A stretch of 36,969 nt of DNA. Source: Rhodospirillaceae bacterium. GTDB lineage: Bacteria; Pseudomonadota; Alphaproteobacteria; Rhodospirillales; Rhodospirillaceae. Below, one piece after another: positions 23,988 through 31,775 of the stretch. The position numbers and the translations under genes are program-made. Below the pieces are notes generated by a model that saw only the letters and a program-made list of their open reading frames with translations, was not told where the DNA came from and made no database searches. Position 1 is the first letter of the stretch. Each line of letters begins with the position of its first letter. The stretch covers positions 1 through 36,969 of the forward strand of contig JAIBCD010000030.1 in the NCBI GenBank assembly GCA_019694335.1, given 5' to 3'.

Positions 23988-24536
23988 CTAGGCGTCCACC
24001 ATGGCGATGGCGTTGATTTCGAACAACGCCTCGGGGAAGGCCAGGGCCACCACCTGCACCGCTGTTGCGGCGGGCAGGTTGGCGCCGAAGTACGCGGCGC
24101 GCACCTCGGCGGCCTCGCGGAACCTCTCCCAGCTGGTGATATAGGCGGTGATGGAGACCACATCCGCGAAGGTCGCGCCCTCGGCGGCCAGGGCCGCCTT
24201 CAGGTTCTCGCAGACCTGGCGCATCTGCGCCTTGCCGTCGCCCACGCCGACATTCTTCCCGTCTGCGTCGCGTGGGAGCTGACCCGCCACATGAATGGTC
24301 TTGCGCCGCGCGGTCGAGACCATGTGAGCGTAAGCCGGTTTCGCCGGCGCATTCGGCGCCGCCAACCCCGGTACCGCGGTCTTGCGGGTGATGGGCGACG
24401 CACTCTGCGCGGCCGCTTCGGCCGGCGCTACTGTTGCGGCAGCCGCCGCCGTGAGAGTCAAACCGGACACCAACTGACGGCGCGTGAGCTTACCGCCTTC
24501 GAAATCGGACAACAGCTTGGAAACGGCGTCTTCCAT
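23988..24536 (-). CDS. RidA-family protein with Tat-type N-terminal signal
   Basis: A 182-residue protein. The N-terminus M-E-D-A-V-S-K-L-L-S-D-F-E-G-G precedes the twin-arginine-like K-L-T-R-R-Q-L-V and an Ala-rich hydrophobic stretch to about residue 45. The mature part is a RidA/YjgF domain (I-H-V-A-G-Q-L, Q-M-R-Q-V-C-E-N-L-K-A-A-L, D-V-V-S-I-T-A-Y-I-T, then F-E-I-N-A-I-A). Cytoplasmic RidA hydrolyses reactive enamine/imine intermediates, but here the usual Arg in the active-site segment is not evident, so the enzyme activity is doubtful. Export to the periplasm would be unusual. The ATG has AAGGAG upstream. It follows a second ridA by 17 bases. Confidence 0.85.
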   Translation of the reverse strand: MEDAVSKLLSDFEGGKLTRRQLVSGLTLTAAAAATVAPAEAAAQSASPITRKTAVPGLAAPNAPAKPAYAHMVSTARRKTIHVAGQLPRDADGKNVGVGDGKAQMRQVCENLKAALAAEGATFADVVSITAYITSWERFREAAEVRAAYFGANLPAATAVQVVALAFPEALFEINAIAMVDA

Positions 24537-24553
24537 GAGGGTTCTCCTTGGGG

Positions 24554-24964
24554 CTAATTCACCATCGCGATCACGCTGATCTCGATCATGTAGTCGGGGT
24601 GCGCGAGCGCACTCACCTGCACGGTCGTGCTGGTGGGCAGAACCTTGCCGATGTATTCATGGCGCACGTCCAGGCATTCGCGGAACTTTTCCCAGTCGGT
24701 CACGAAGGTCGAGGTCTGCACGATGTCGTCGAGCGTGGCGCCGGCCAGGGCCAGGGCGGCCTTGATGTTCTCGCCCACCTGGCGCATCTGGGCCCGCATG
24801 TCGCCCTTGCCGACGATGTTGCCGTCCTTGTCGGCCGCGAGCTGGCCGGCGATGAAGATCATCTTCGGGCGGCGTGACGCCACCGCATGCGCGTAGACGT
24901 CGCGGCCGCCGAAGTTGGGGCGGCGCACGCCGGGGCCTTCGAGAAAGCGTTCGATGGTCATCAT
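24554..24964 (-). CDS. RidA-family protein, no signal
   Basis: A 136-residue RidA/YjgF protein without signal sequence. Core features are F-I-A-G-Q-L-A, Q-M-R-Q-V-G-E-N-I-K-A-A-L, D-D-I-V-Q-T-S-T-F-V-T and I-E-I-S-V-I-A. It closely resembles the exported RidA downstream, so the pair probably arose by duplication. The canonical R-x-(C/T)-V segment of true deaminases is replaced by T-V-Q-V-S-A-L, so this belongs to an uncharacterised subgroup. Start is ATG 24964 or the next codon at 24961; AAGGAG fits the second spacing slightly better. It starts 8 bases after the purT stop. Confidence 0.85.
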   Translation of the reverse strand: MMTIERFLEGPGVRRPNFGGRDVYAHAVASRRPKMIFIAGQLAADKDGNIVGKGDMRAQMRQVGENIKAALALAGATLDDIVQTSTFVTDWEKFRECLDVRHEYIGKVLPTSTTVQVSALAHPDYMIEISVIAMVN

Positions 24965-24972
24965 GCTCTCCT

Positions 24973-26157
24973 TCAGCTTTTGTAAGTGATCTTCACTTTG
25001 TCGGCGGCTTGCTTCGCGAGTTTACGCGCGAGGTCGGTGTCGCCTTCGCGCACCAGGGCCAGCGCCACGGCCATGCGGCGGTACGGGCGTGTGGTCGGCT
25101 TGCAGAACACGCGCACATCGAGTTCCACGCCGGGTTGTGAGGGCTTCATGGCCTCGGCAAGACCGGTGATCTGGAAATCGGTGGCGTCGCGGTCGGCGAG
25201 CACCACGGCGGACGCCGACGCGCCGTGCTGGGTGATCGCCGGGATCGGCAGGCCGAGGATGGCCCGCGCGTGCAGGTCGAACTCGGTCAGGTTCTGGGAG
25301 ATCAAGGTCACCATCCCCGTATCGTGCGGGCGCGGCGAGAGCTCGGAGAAGATCACATCCTCGCCCTTCACGAAGAACTCGACCCCGAACAGTCCATAGC
25401 CGCCGAGGTCGTCCACCACCGCCTTGGCCTGCTGCTTGGCGGCTTCCAGCGCCTTCTGGGACATGGCGGTGGGTTGCCAGGATTCCTGGTAATCCCCCCG
25501 CTCCTGCCGGTGGCCGATGGGATCGCAGAACAACACGCCGTCACGCGTACGGATGGTCAACAGCGTGATCTCGTAGTCGAAGGCCACGAACGCCTCGACG
25601 ATCACGCGTTTACGATCCCCGCGCATACCGGCCACGGCGTAGTCCCACGCCGCGTCCACCTTGTCCGCGCTCTTGACCGTGCTCTGACCCTTGCCGGAGG
25701 ACGACATCACGGGTTTCACAACACAGGGGATGCCCACCTCCTTCACCGCCGCGCGCATTTCATCGAGCGTTTCGGCGTAGAGGTATTTGGATGTCGGCAG
25801 GCCCAGTTCCTTGGCGGCGACTTCGCGGATGCGGTCGCGGTTCATGGTCATCAGGGTGGCACGCGCGGACGGCACCACGTTCTGGCCCTTGTCCTCGTAT
25901 TCCTTCAGCACTTCGGTACGGATCGCCTCGACCTCGGGCACGATGAAGTCCGGCTTGTGCTTATCGATCGCCGCCGCCAGCGCGGCCGCGTCGAGCATCG
26001 AGAACACCTCGGATTCGTCGGCCATCTGCATGGCCGGGGCCTTGGCATAGGCGTCGCAGGCGATGACATAGGCGCCCAGGCGTTTGGCGGAAATCACGAA
26101 CTCGCGGCCCAACTCGCCCGAGCCCAGAAGCAGAATTTTCGCCGTCGGCGTCATCAT
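24973..26157 (-). CDS. purT: Formate-dependent phosphoribosylglycinamide formyltransferase
   Basis: A 394-residue ATP-grasp enzyme that makes formyl-GAR from GAR, formate and ATP, the folate-independent alternative to PurN. The N-terminal domain has L-L-G-S-G-E-L-G-R-E. The substrate region carries P-D-F-I-V-P-E-V-E-A-I. The ATP-grasp part has V-V-K-P-V-M-S-S-S-G-K-G-Q-S and V-E-F-F-V-K-G-E-D-V-I-F-S-E-L-S-P-R-P-H-D-T-G-type Mg/ATP ligands. Length equals E. coli PurT (392). It is the first gene of a likely purT-ridA-ridA unit. The two RidA genes may deal with reactive amine intermediates, but this is only inference. purF lies elsewhere in the window and is not linked. Confidence 0.95.
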   Translation of the reverse strand: MMTPTAKILLLGSGELGREFVISAKRLGAYVIACDAYAKAPAMQMADESEVFSMLDAAALAAAIDKHKPDFIVPEVEAIRTEVLKEYEDKGQNVVPSARATLMTMNRDRIREVAAKELGLPTSKYLYAETLDEMRAAVKEVGIPCVVKPVMSSSGKGQSTVKSADKVDAAWDYAVAGMRGDRKRVIVEAFVAFDYEITLLTIRTRDGVLFCDPIGHRQERGDYQESWQPTAMSQKALEAAKQQAKAVVDDLGGYGLFGVEFFVKGEDVIFSELSPRPHDTGMVTLISQNLTEFDLHARAILGLPIPAITQHGASASAVVLADRDATDFQITGLAEAMKPSQPGVELDVRVFCKPTTRPYRRMAVALALVREGDTDLARKLAKQAADKVKITYKS

Positions 26158-26366
26158 CGTCCCCCGTTTCTGTCGCGCTCCGGTTATGCCCGAAAACCGG
26201 CGGCGCCGCCAAGCACCGCTGGAGCCAGGACCTGCGCGCTGCCTTGAGGATCCGCGCGGCGACGGCCTCCCAATTGACGGGCTTGCCGGCGATTTCGCCC
26301 TTGCCCGCGGCCTTGAAGCCGCGCCTGCATTCCCGCGCGGCGCGAGAATGGCAAGAACCTGTGGCG

Positions 26367-26735
26367 TTAGGTCATGCAGAACGCGGCGAGCTTGTTGCCG
26401 TCGAGATCGCGAAAATAGGCGCCGTAGAAACCCGCGCCGCGCGGACCGGGCGCGCCTTCGTCCTTGCCGCCGAGCGCCAGGGCCTTGGCGTGCAGCGCCT
26501 GCACCTGCGCGGGGTCGGCGGCGGCCAGGGCCACCATGCTGCCGTTGCCGACGCTGGCGGCGCTTTTGTCGAACGGCATCATCACGCTGAACATCGGCTT
26601 GTCGGGCGCGGTGCCCCAGCCCACGCCGCGCTCGTTCTTGAAGAATTCCCGCGCGCCGAGCAGGCCGAGAAGCGCGTTGTAGAACGCCACCGCCTTGGTC
26701 AGGTCATTAGTGCCGACGCAGGTATAGCCGATCAT
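26367..26735 (-). CDS. Small VOC-family protein
   Basis: A 122-residue single VOC module: M-I-G-Y-T-C-V-G-T-N-D-L-T-K-A-V-A-F-Y at the start, F-S-V-M-M-P in the middle and Y-F-R-D-L-D-G-N-K-L-A-A-F at the end. Glu is absent from some metal positions, so metal use is uncertain. It resembles glyoxalase/bleomycin-resistance-type proteins of unknown substrate. It lies 58 bases downstream of the RND pump gene on the same strand. A 7-bp hairpin just upstream covers its ribosome binding site. The interval from its stop to purT (26158-26366) has no credible gene. Confidence 0.85.
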   Translation of the reverse strand: MIGYTCVGTNDLTKAVAFYNALLGLLGAREFFKNERGVGWGTAPDKPMFSVMMPFDKSAASVGNGSMVALAAADPAQVQALHAKALALGGKDEGAPGPRGAGFYGAYFRDLDGNKLAAFCMT

Positions 26736-26742
26736 GGAATCT

Positions 26743-26761
26743 CCCCTCCCTTGTGGAGGGG
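26743..26761 (-). promoter_or_regulatory. Hairpin covering the VOC ribosome binding site
   Basis: On the minus strand CCCCTCC-ACAAG-GGAGGGG forms a perfect 7-bp stem with a 5-base loop. The 3' arm GGAGGGG is the Shine-Dalgarno sequence, seven bases before the ATG at 26735. This could limit translation. It has no U-run, so it is not a good terminator for the RND gene. Confidence 0.5.
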
Positions 26762-26793
26762 GAACTCTATACCCCTCGCCCGCCCCCGCTCAA

Positions 26794-29700
26794 TTACTCC
26801 GCGGGCTGGCGGCTGGGTTCAGGCGACGGGGCGGGCGCTTCGGCCTGCTTGCGGTGCAGGCGCTTGCCGATCCAGGTCTCGAAGCGGCCGATATAGATGA
26901 ACACCACCGGCACCACCAGCAGGCACAGGCCGGTCGAGGCGATCAGCCCGCCGATCACCGCCACCGCCATGGGCTGGCGGAAACTGGCGTCGGCGCCGAA
27001 GCCCAGGGCGATCGGCATCATGCCGGCGATCATGGCGATGGTGGTCATGACGATCGGGCGCGCGCGCTTGTGGCAGGCGTCGATCAGGGCGTCGTAGGTC
27101 GACAGGCCCTTGCGAATGCCGATGATCGCGTAGTCGACCAGGAGGATCGAGTTCTTGGTGACGATGCCCATCAGGGTGATCAGGCCGATCATCGCCGGAA
27201 CGCCCAGCTCGATATGGCCCACCAGTAGCGCGAGGAACGCGCCGCCGGCCGACAGCGGGATCGCCGACAGGATGGTCACCGGCTGCAGGAAATCGCGGAA
27301 CAGCAGCACGATCACGCAGAAGATACAGATGAACCCGGTGAGCAGGGCGAGATTGAAGCCGGACAGCAGCTCGCCCACGAACTCGGCGTCGCCGGTGCTG
27401 ATCTGCTTCACCGACGGCGGCAGGTTCTTCATCACCGGCAAGGCTTTCGCCGCCGCGAGCGCCGGGCCCAGCGACATGCCGCCCAGGTCGGCGCTGATAG
27501 TGATATAGCGGCCGCGGTCCATGCGGTCGATCTGCGACGGGCCAGTGGCGATGGAGACATCGGCGACGCTGGACAGCGGCACCAGGCCGTTGCGGCCCGG
27601 CACGCGCAGGTCGGCGAAGGTGCCGATGTCGGTGCGCGCGGCATCGGGCACGCGCACGCGGATGTAGATCTGGCGGTTGTCGAGGTTGAGCTTGGCGACC
27701 TGGGCGTCGAAATCGCCGCCGGTGGCGATGCGCAGCGCCTCGCCGATCGCCGCCGCCGTGACGCCGCGTTCGGCGGCCAGCTGCCAGTCGGGGCGCACGG
27801 TGATCTCGGGCCGTTCCATGGCGGCGGTCGAGGTCACGTTCGAGAGCGTGCCGACCGTGCGCAGTTCGCGCTCAAGCGCCTGGGCGGTGGTCTTGAGCGC
27901 CTGGACGTCGGCACTGGCCAGGGTGATCTGGACTTTTTCGCCATTGCCGCCGAAGCCGATGTCGAAGCGGGCGCCGGCCACGTTCTGCAGCTCCTTGCGC
28001 ATGCCCATTTCGATGTCTTTCTGCGACGCGCGGCTTTCGCGCGGGCCAAGCACCACCAGCATCGACGCGCGGCGCACTTCGCCGCCCTGGGCGCTGCGGC
28101 CCGCGATCGGCGCTTCGCCGGCGGTGGTGTAGACGTCCTGGATCCCCGGGATTTTGGAGATCGCCGCACGCGCTTCCTCGGCGGTCCGCAGGGTGCGGTC
28201 GAGGGTGGTGCCGGGCGGAAGCTGAAGCCGGACGAAGGTGACGCCGCGGTCGCCGGCCGGGATGAAGCCGGTCGGGATGAACGGCAGCATGGTCAGCGCG
28301 AAGATGAAGAAGGCGAGCGCGCCCGACATGGTGGTCTTGCGGTGCTTGAGGCACCAGCCGACCGCCGCCAGGTAGCGGGTCATCACCGGACCGTCGGCGT
28401 GTTCGCGCGGCGGCTTGGGTTTCAGGAACCGCGCCGCCAGCAAGGGCGTCAGCATGCGCGCGACCAGCAGCGACGCCAGCACCGCGATCACCACCGTCCA
28501 GCCGAACTGCTGGAAGAACAGGCCGGGCACGCCGGGCATCAGCGCGGTCGGCAGGAACACCACCACCAGGCTCATGGTGGTGGCGATGACCGCGAGCGCG
28601 ATCTCGTTGACCGCGTCCTCGGTGGCCTTCTCGACCGGCTTGCCCATATGGACATGGCGTTCGACGTTCTCGATCTCCACGATGGCGTCATCCACCAGGA
28701 TGCCGACGATCACCGCCAGCGCCAGCAAGGTGAGCGTGTTGAGCGAGTACCCCAGCCACGCCATGGCGGCGAAGGCCGGCAGGATCGACAGCGGCAGGGC
28801 GAGCGCCGAGATGACGGTCGCGCGCCAGTCGCGCAGGAACAGGAACACCACCAGCACCGCGAGGCCCGCACCTTCGTAGAGCAGGTGCATCGAGCCTTCG
28901 TACTGGTCGATGGTGTATTTCACGTTGTCGGCGATCAGGGTGATCGACAGGCTCGGGTCGGCCTTGCGCAGCTTCTCGACCGCGGCCTTCACGTTCTCGG
29001 CGCTCTGGACCTCATCGTCGCCGCGCGAGCGGTACATGCGGAAACCGATCACGGGCTTGCCGTTGAGCAGCGCCTCCTGGGAGCGTTCGCCGATGCCATC
29101 GGTGATGGTGGCGACTTCGTCCAGGCGCACGCTGCGACCGTTGGCGAGCACGATCGGCAGGGCGGCAAGCTCGGACGCCTGGCGCACGGTGGCGATGGTA
29201 CGCACCGCCTGTTCGGCGCCGCCGATCTGGCCGCGGCCGCCCGAGGCTTCCTGCTGCACCTGGCGCAGCGCGCGGCTGATCTGGCCGGCGGTGATGCCGA
29301 GGCCGGTGACTTTCACCGGATCGAGCTGCACCTGGACCTCGCGCTGCACGCCGCCGACGCGTTCGAACTTGCCGACACCGGGCACCGCGAGGATGGTACG
29401 GGCGATCGTGTCGTCCACGAACCACGACAGCGCTTCTTCGTCCATGCGCGTCGAGCTGACCGCATAGGCCAGCATGTACTGGCCGTTGACCGTGACGGAA
29501 CTGATGATCGGCGGCTGCATGTCGGCGGGCAGGTCGCCGCGCGCCTGGTCGATGGCGTTCTTGGTCTCGGCCACCGCGTCGGACAGGTTCTTGGCCAGCT
29601 CGAATTCGACCACGATCGATACGCGGCCGCTGGTGACCGTCGTGCGCAGGTGCTTGAGGCCCTGGAGGGTCGCGAGCGAATCCTCCACCCGGCGCGCGAT

Positions 29701-29886
29701 CTCGGTTTCCAGCTGCGCGGGCGCGGCGCCCGGCTGCGACAGGGTGACGACGACCGTCGGCAGGTCGATGTCCGGAAAGTTCTGGATCGGCAGACGCCCG
29801 AAACCCATAAACCCGGCGAAGGCCAGCAGCCCGAACAGCATGAGCGTCGGGACGGGATTGCGGATCGACCAGGTGGCGAAATTCAT
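26794..29886 (-). CDS. RND efflux transporter, inner-membrane pump
   Basis: A 1030-residue HAE1/AcrB-type resistance-nodulation-division pump. The first helix begins S-I-R-N-P-V-P-T-L, and the first large periplasmic domain follows. Helix 4 holds G-I-L-V-D-D-A-I-V-E-I-E-N-V-E-R with the two proton-relay Asp residues; helix 10 has V-T-K-N-S-I-L-L-V-D with its Lys, and the following R-A-R-P-I-V-M-T-T region contains the relay Arg and Thr. All relay residues are present, so the pump is probably active. Substrates are unknown. The start ATG overlaps the MFP stop by one base. No outer-membrane TolC-type gene lies in this window. Confidence 0.93.
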   Translation of the reverse strand: MNFATWSIRNPVPTLMLFGLLAFAGFMGFGRLPIQNFPDIDLPTVVVTLSQPGAAPAQLETEIARRVEDSLATLQGLKHLRTTVTSGRVSIVVEFELAKNLSDAVAETKNAIDQARGDLPADMQPPIISSVTVNGQYMLAYAVSSTRMDEEALSWFVDDTIARTILAVPGVGKFERVGGVQREVQVQLDPVKVTGLGITAGQISRALRQVQQEASGGRGQIGGAEQAVRTIATVRQASELAALPIVLANGRSVRLDEVATITDGIGERSQEALLNGKPVIGFRMYRSRGDDEVQSAENVKAAVEKLRKADPSLSITLIADNVKYTIDQYEGSMHLLYEGAGLAVLVVFLFLRDWRATVISALALPLSILPAFAAMAWLGYSLNTLTLLALAVIVGILVDDAIVEIENVERHVHMGKPVEKATEDAVNEIALAVIATTMSLVVVFLPTALMPGVPGLFFQQFGWTVVIAVLASLLVARMLTPLLAARFLKPKPPREHADGPVMTRYLAAVGWCLKHRKTTMSGALAFFIFALTMLPFIPTGFIPAGDRGVTFVRLQLPPGTTLDRTLRTAEEARAAISKIPGIQDVYTTAGEAPIAGRSAQGGEVRRASMLVVLGPRESRASQKDIEMGMRKELQNVAGARFDIGFGGNGEKVQITLASADVQALKTTAQALERELRTVGTLSNVTSTAAMERPEITVRPDWQLAAERGVTAAAIGEALRIATGGDFDAQVAKLNLDNRQIYIRVRVPDAARTDIGTFADLRVPGRNGLVPLSSVADVSIATGPSQIDRMDRGRYITISADLGGMSLGPALAAAKALPVMKNLPPSVKQISTGDAEFVGELLSGFNLALLTGFICIFCVIVLLFRDFLQPVTILSAIPLSAGGAFLALLVGHIELGVPAMIGLITLMGIVTKNSILLVDYAIIGIRKGLSTYDALIDACHKRARPIVMTTIAMIAGMMPIALGFGADASFRQPMAVAVIGGLIASTGLCLLVVPVVFIYIGRFETWIGKRLHRKQAEAPAPSPEPSRQPAE

Positions 29887-31010
29887 TAGTGGAGGCTCCC
29901 CTTGCTGATCACAGGTTCCACTACCCGCACGCCGTCGCCGTCGTTCAGGAAACCCGAACCGCGCACGGCCAGGCGCACGCCATCGGTGATTCCGCTGACG
30001 ATCTCGACTTCCTGGGCCTCGCGCCGGCCCACTTCGACCGCGCGCAAGACGACCTTGGCCGCGCCGTCGGCGCCGTCGGTGATCTCCAATACATATGAAC
30101 GGCCGTCGCGCAGGACCACGGCCTCCGCCGGCACCACCAGCGCCGGGGCTTCGCCGATGGCGATGCGGCCCACGGCATACATCCCGGCGCGGGCGTCGGA
30201 GTCAGCTTCGATGTCGGCGTAAACCAGGCCGAGGCGGGAGTCGGTATTGAGGGTTGGCGAGACCTGGCGCACGGTGGCCGCCGCGCGCGCGCCGCTGGGC
30301 AGCGCGAGCTGCACGGCCTGGCCGGGCTGGATCGCCGCGATCTGCTTGGCCGATAGTTCGCCGCGCCATTCCAGGCGGTTCTGGCGCACCAGGCGAAACA
30401 GCTCCTGCCCGGTGTTGGCGACGCTGCCGACAGTGGCGTTGCGGGCGCTGACGGCGCCATCGTCGGGCGCGACCACATCGGTGTAGCGGATCTGCAGGCG
30501 CTTGGCATCCAACAGGGCCTTCGTGGTTTTCACCTGGGTCTCGAGCTGCAGGATGTTCTGGTCGCTGATGAAGCCGTTGGTCTTGAGCGCGATCGCACGC
30601 TTGTGGTTGGCGTCGGCCTGTTCGTAATTGGCAACCGCCAGCGCTTCGTCGGCGCGCAGCAGCGCCTGGTTGATGCGCGCCAGCACCTGGCCCTTCTTCA
30701 CCTGATCGCCGACGTTCACCAGCACTTCGGTGATCTGGTAGCCGCTGATCTGGGCGCTGACGATGGCTTCCTGCCAGGGCGCGATGGCGCCCGGCACTTC
30801 CAAGGTGGTGGGCCAGTTGGCGCGGTGCGGCGAGGCGGCGGTGACGGTGAGCGCAGGCGCGGCCTTGGCCGCCACGGCCGGCGGCTTCGCACCGCGGCTG
30901 GCCACCACGACACCGGCGGCGACCAGGCCAAGCGCGATCACGGCGCCCGCGATGAGATATTTTTTCCGCCCGGCGGAGTCCGTGGACACTGTGTTCATTT
31001 GGCCGATCAT
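29886..31010 (-). CDS. RND efflux periplasmic adaptor (MFP/HlyD type)
   Basis: A 374-residue membrane fusion protein. An N-terminal anchor at about residues 17-35 precedes the lipoyl-like half-motifs (I-S-G-Y-Q-I-T-E-V-L-V-N-V-G-D-Q-V-K-K-G-Q) and a short coiled-coil hairpin. The second half has the beta-barrel and membrane-proximal domains (P-A-E-A-V-V-L-R-D-G-R-S-Y-V). It links the RND pump to an outer-membrane channel. The ATG at 31010 overlaps the MarR stop (ATGA), arguing for translational coupling. A second in-frame ATG four codons later is possible. There is no lipobox Cys, so it is held by a helix. Confidence 0.92.
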   Translation of the reverse strand: MIGQMNTVSTDSAGRKKYLIAGAVIALGLVAAGVVVASRGAKPPAVAAKAAPALTVTAASPHRANWPTTLEVPGAIAPWQEAIVSAQISGYQITEVLVNVGDQVKKGQVLARINQALLRADEALAVANYEQADANHKRAIALKTNGFISDQNILQLETQVKTTKALLDAKRLQIRYTDVVAPDDGAVSARNATVGSVANTGQELFRLVRQNRLEWRGELSAKQIAAIQPGQAVQLALPSGARAAATVRQVSPTLNTDSRLGLVYADIEADSDARAGMYAVGRIAIGEAPALVVPAEAVVLRDGRSYVLEITDGADGAAKVVLRAVEVGRREAQEVEIVSGITDGVRLAVRGSGFLNDGDGVRVVEPVISKGSLH

Positions 31011-31438
31011 TTGAGGTTCGCCGTAATTTTACGGAACAGGTTGAGGAGGGTGTCTTGTTCGGGCGCGGACAGCGCGGCGAGGAATTTCTCCATCACCTGC
31101 ATATGCCCTTCGCGCACCAACTTGTAGAACTTGGATCCGGCGCGGGTTAGCGCCACTTCGACCACGCGGCGGTCTTCCTTGTGGCGGCCGCGCGAGACGA
31201 ACTTCTTTTTCTCGAGCTTGTCGACCACGGCGGTCATGCTGCTGAGCGACAGGTGCAGGCGACCAGCGATCTCGCTCATGGTCATGCGACCGCGGCCGCC
31301 GATGCTGAGCAGCGCATGCGCCTCCTGCACGCTCAAAACCGCCGCCGTTTTCGGGTTGCGCTTGTCGGCGGTATGCAGTTTTTCCCTGATCTCGCGGATG
31401 TAGCCCGCGAGTTCTTCCGATTTTGCGGCGACGCTCAT
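31007..31438 (-). CDS. MarR-family regulator of the RND efflux operon
   Basis: A 143-residue MarR protein. The helix-turn-helix is M-T-M-S-E-I-A-G-R-L-H-L-S-L-S-S-M-T-A-V-V-D-K-L-E-K-K-K-F-V, and the wing is R-G-R-H-K-E-D-R-R-V-V-E-V-A-L-T. It probably represses its own operon (marR-mfp-rnd). The start is uncertain. The frame is open to ATG 31588, but those 50 codons have poor third-position GC, two isolated Cys and no resemblance to MarR. The ATG at 31438 gives the family's usual length. Its ribosome site is weak (GAAG). Translation overlaps the adaptor gene by four bases. Confidence 0.82.
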   Translation of the reverse strand: MSVAAKSEELAGYIREIREKLHTADKRNPKTAAVLSVQEAHALLSIGGRGRMTMSEIAGRLHLSLSSMTAVVDKLEKKKFVSRGRHKEDRRVVEVALTRAGSKFYKLVREGHMQVMEKFLAALSAPEQDTLLNLFRKITANLK

Positions 31439-31641
31439 TACTTCGAAATCCGAACCATTCAATTTGCGAAGGGTTATAGCGGAACCGCTTTCGCGAACCC
31501 AGCAGGATTTGGCGAGATTCATACCCGCACTACACGCGCCGGTTGTTTTGGGTCCGGTGGCTTTTGACATGGCGGCGGTGTTGGTCATGCTCGCCTAGGA
31601 GCAAGCCTCATGCCAGGACGACCCGCGGATCAAACTATTGA

Positions 31642-31670
31642 TTTATCAGGGTATTAAATGAAATGCCCAA
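31642..31670 (-). promoter_or_regulatory. Possible promoter of the marR-RND operon
   Basis: On the minus strand TTGGGC (31670-31665) and GATAAA (31647-31642) are separated by exactly 17 bases. Each matches only part of the sigma-70 consensus. The -10 overlaps the TGAT-TT-ATCA palindrome, a plausible repressor site. It rests on spacing and local AT content alone. Confidence 0.35.
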
Positions 31671-31730
31671 ACTGGATCAGATGCAAAAGCCCTATTTATT
31701 CGCGGGCCTGTGCAATTAATCGCGGAAACT

Positions 31731-31763
31731 GAAACCGCTTCGAAAGACGAAAGATACGGTTTC
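31731..31763 (-). terminator. Possible terminator after the MFS gene
   Basis: GAAACCG (31731-31737) and CGGTTTC (31757-31763) pair as a 7-bp stem, with a further short CTTCG/CGAA pairing inside the 19-base loop. It lies 12 bases beyond the MFS stop on the minus strand. The U-run after it is weak (AGTTTCC), so confidence is low. Confidence 0.35.
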
Positions 31764-31775
31764 TGAACAGCCCCC

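Larger units (their letters stand above)
31439..31775. other. Leader between MFS and marR genes
   Basis: These 337 bases include an AT-rich stretch (about 31630-31720) in a GC-rich genome. On the minus strand it holds a possible promoter, a small palindrome TGAT-TT-ATCA (31639-31648) on its -10, and a hairpin after the MFS stop (GAAACCG/CGGTTTC at 31731-31763). It would be a long untranslated leader if marR starts at 31438, or a shorter one if it starts at 31588. Confidence 0.5.

Noticed and set aside
28342-29889. Plus-strand frame of 515 codons over the RND gene
   Set aside because: Antisense to an RND pump with all its relay residues; composition is not protein-like.
31439-31588. 50-codon N-terminal extension of the efflux MarR regulator
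   Set aside because: Third-position GC is low for this genome, the sequence is unlike MarR, and the shorter start gives normal family length.
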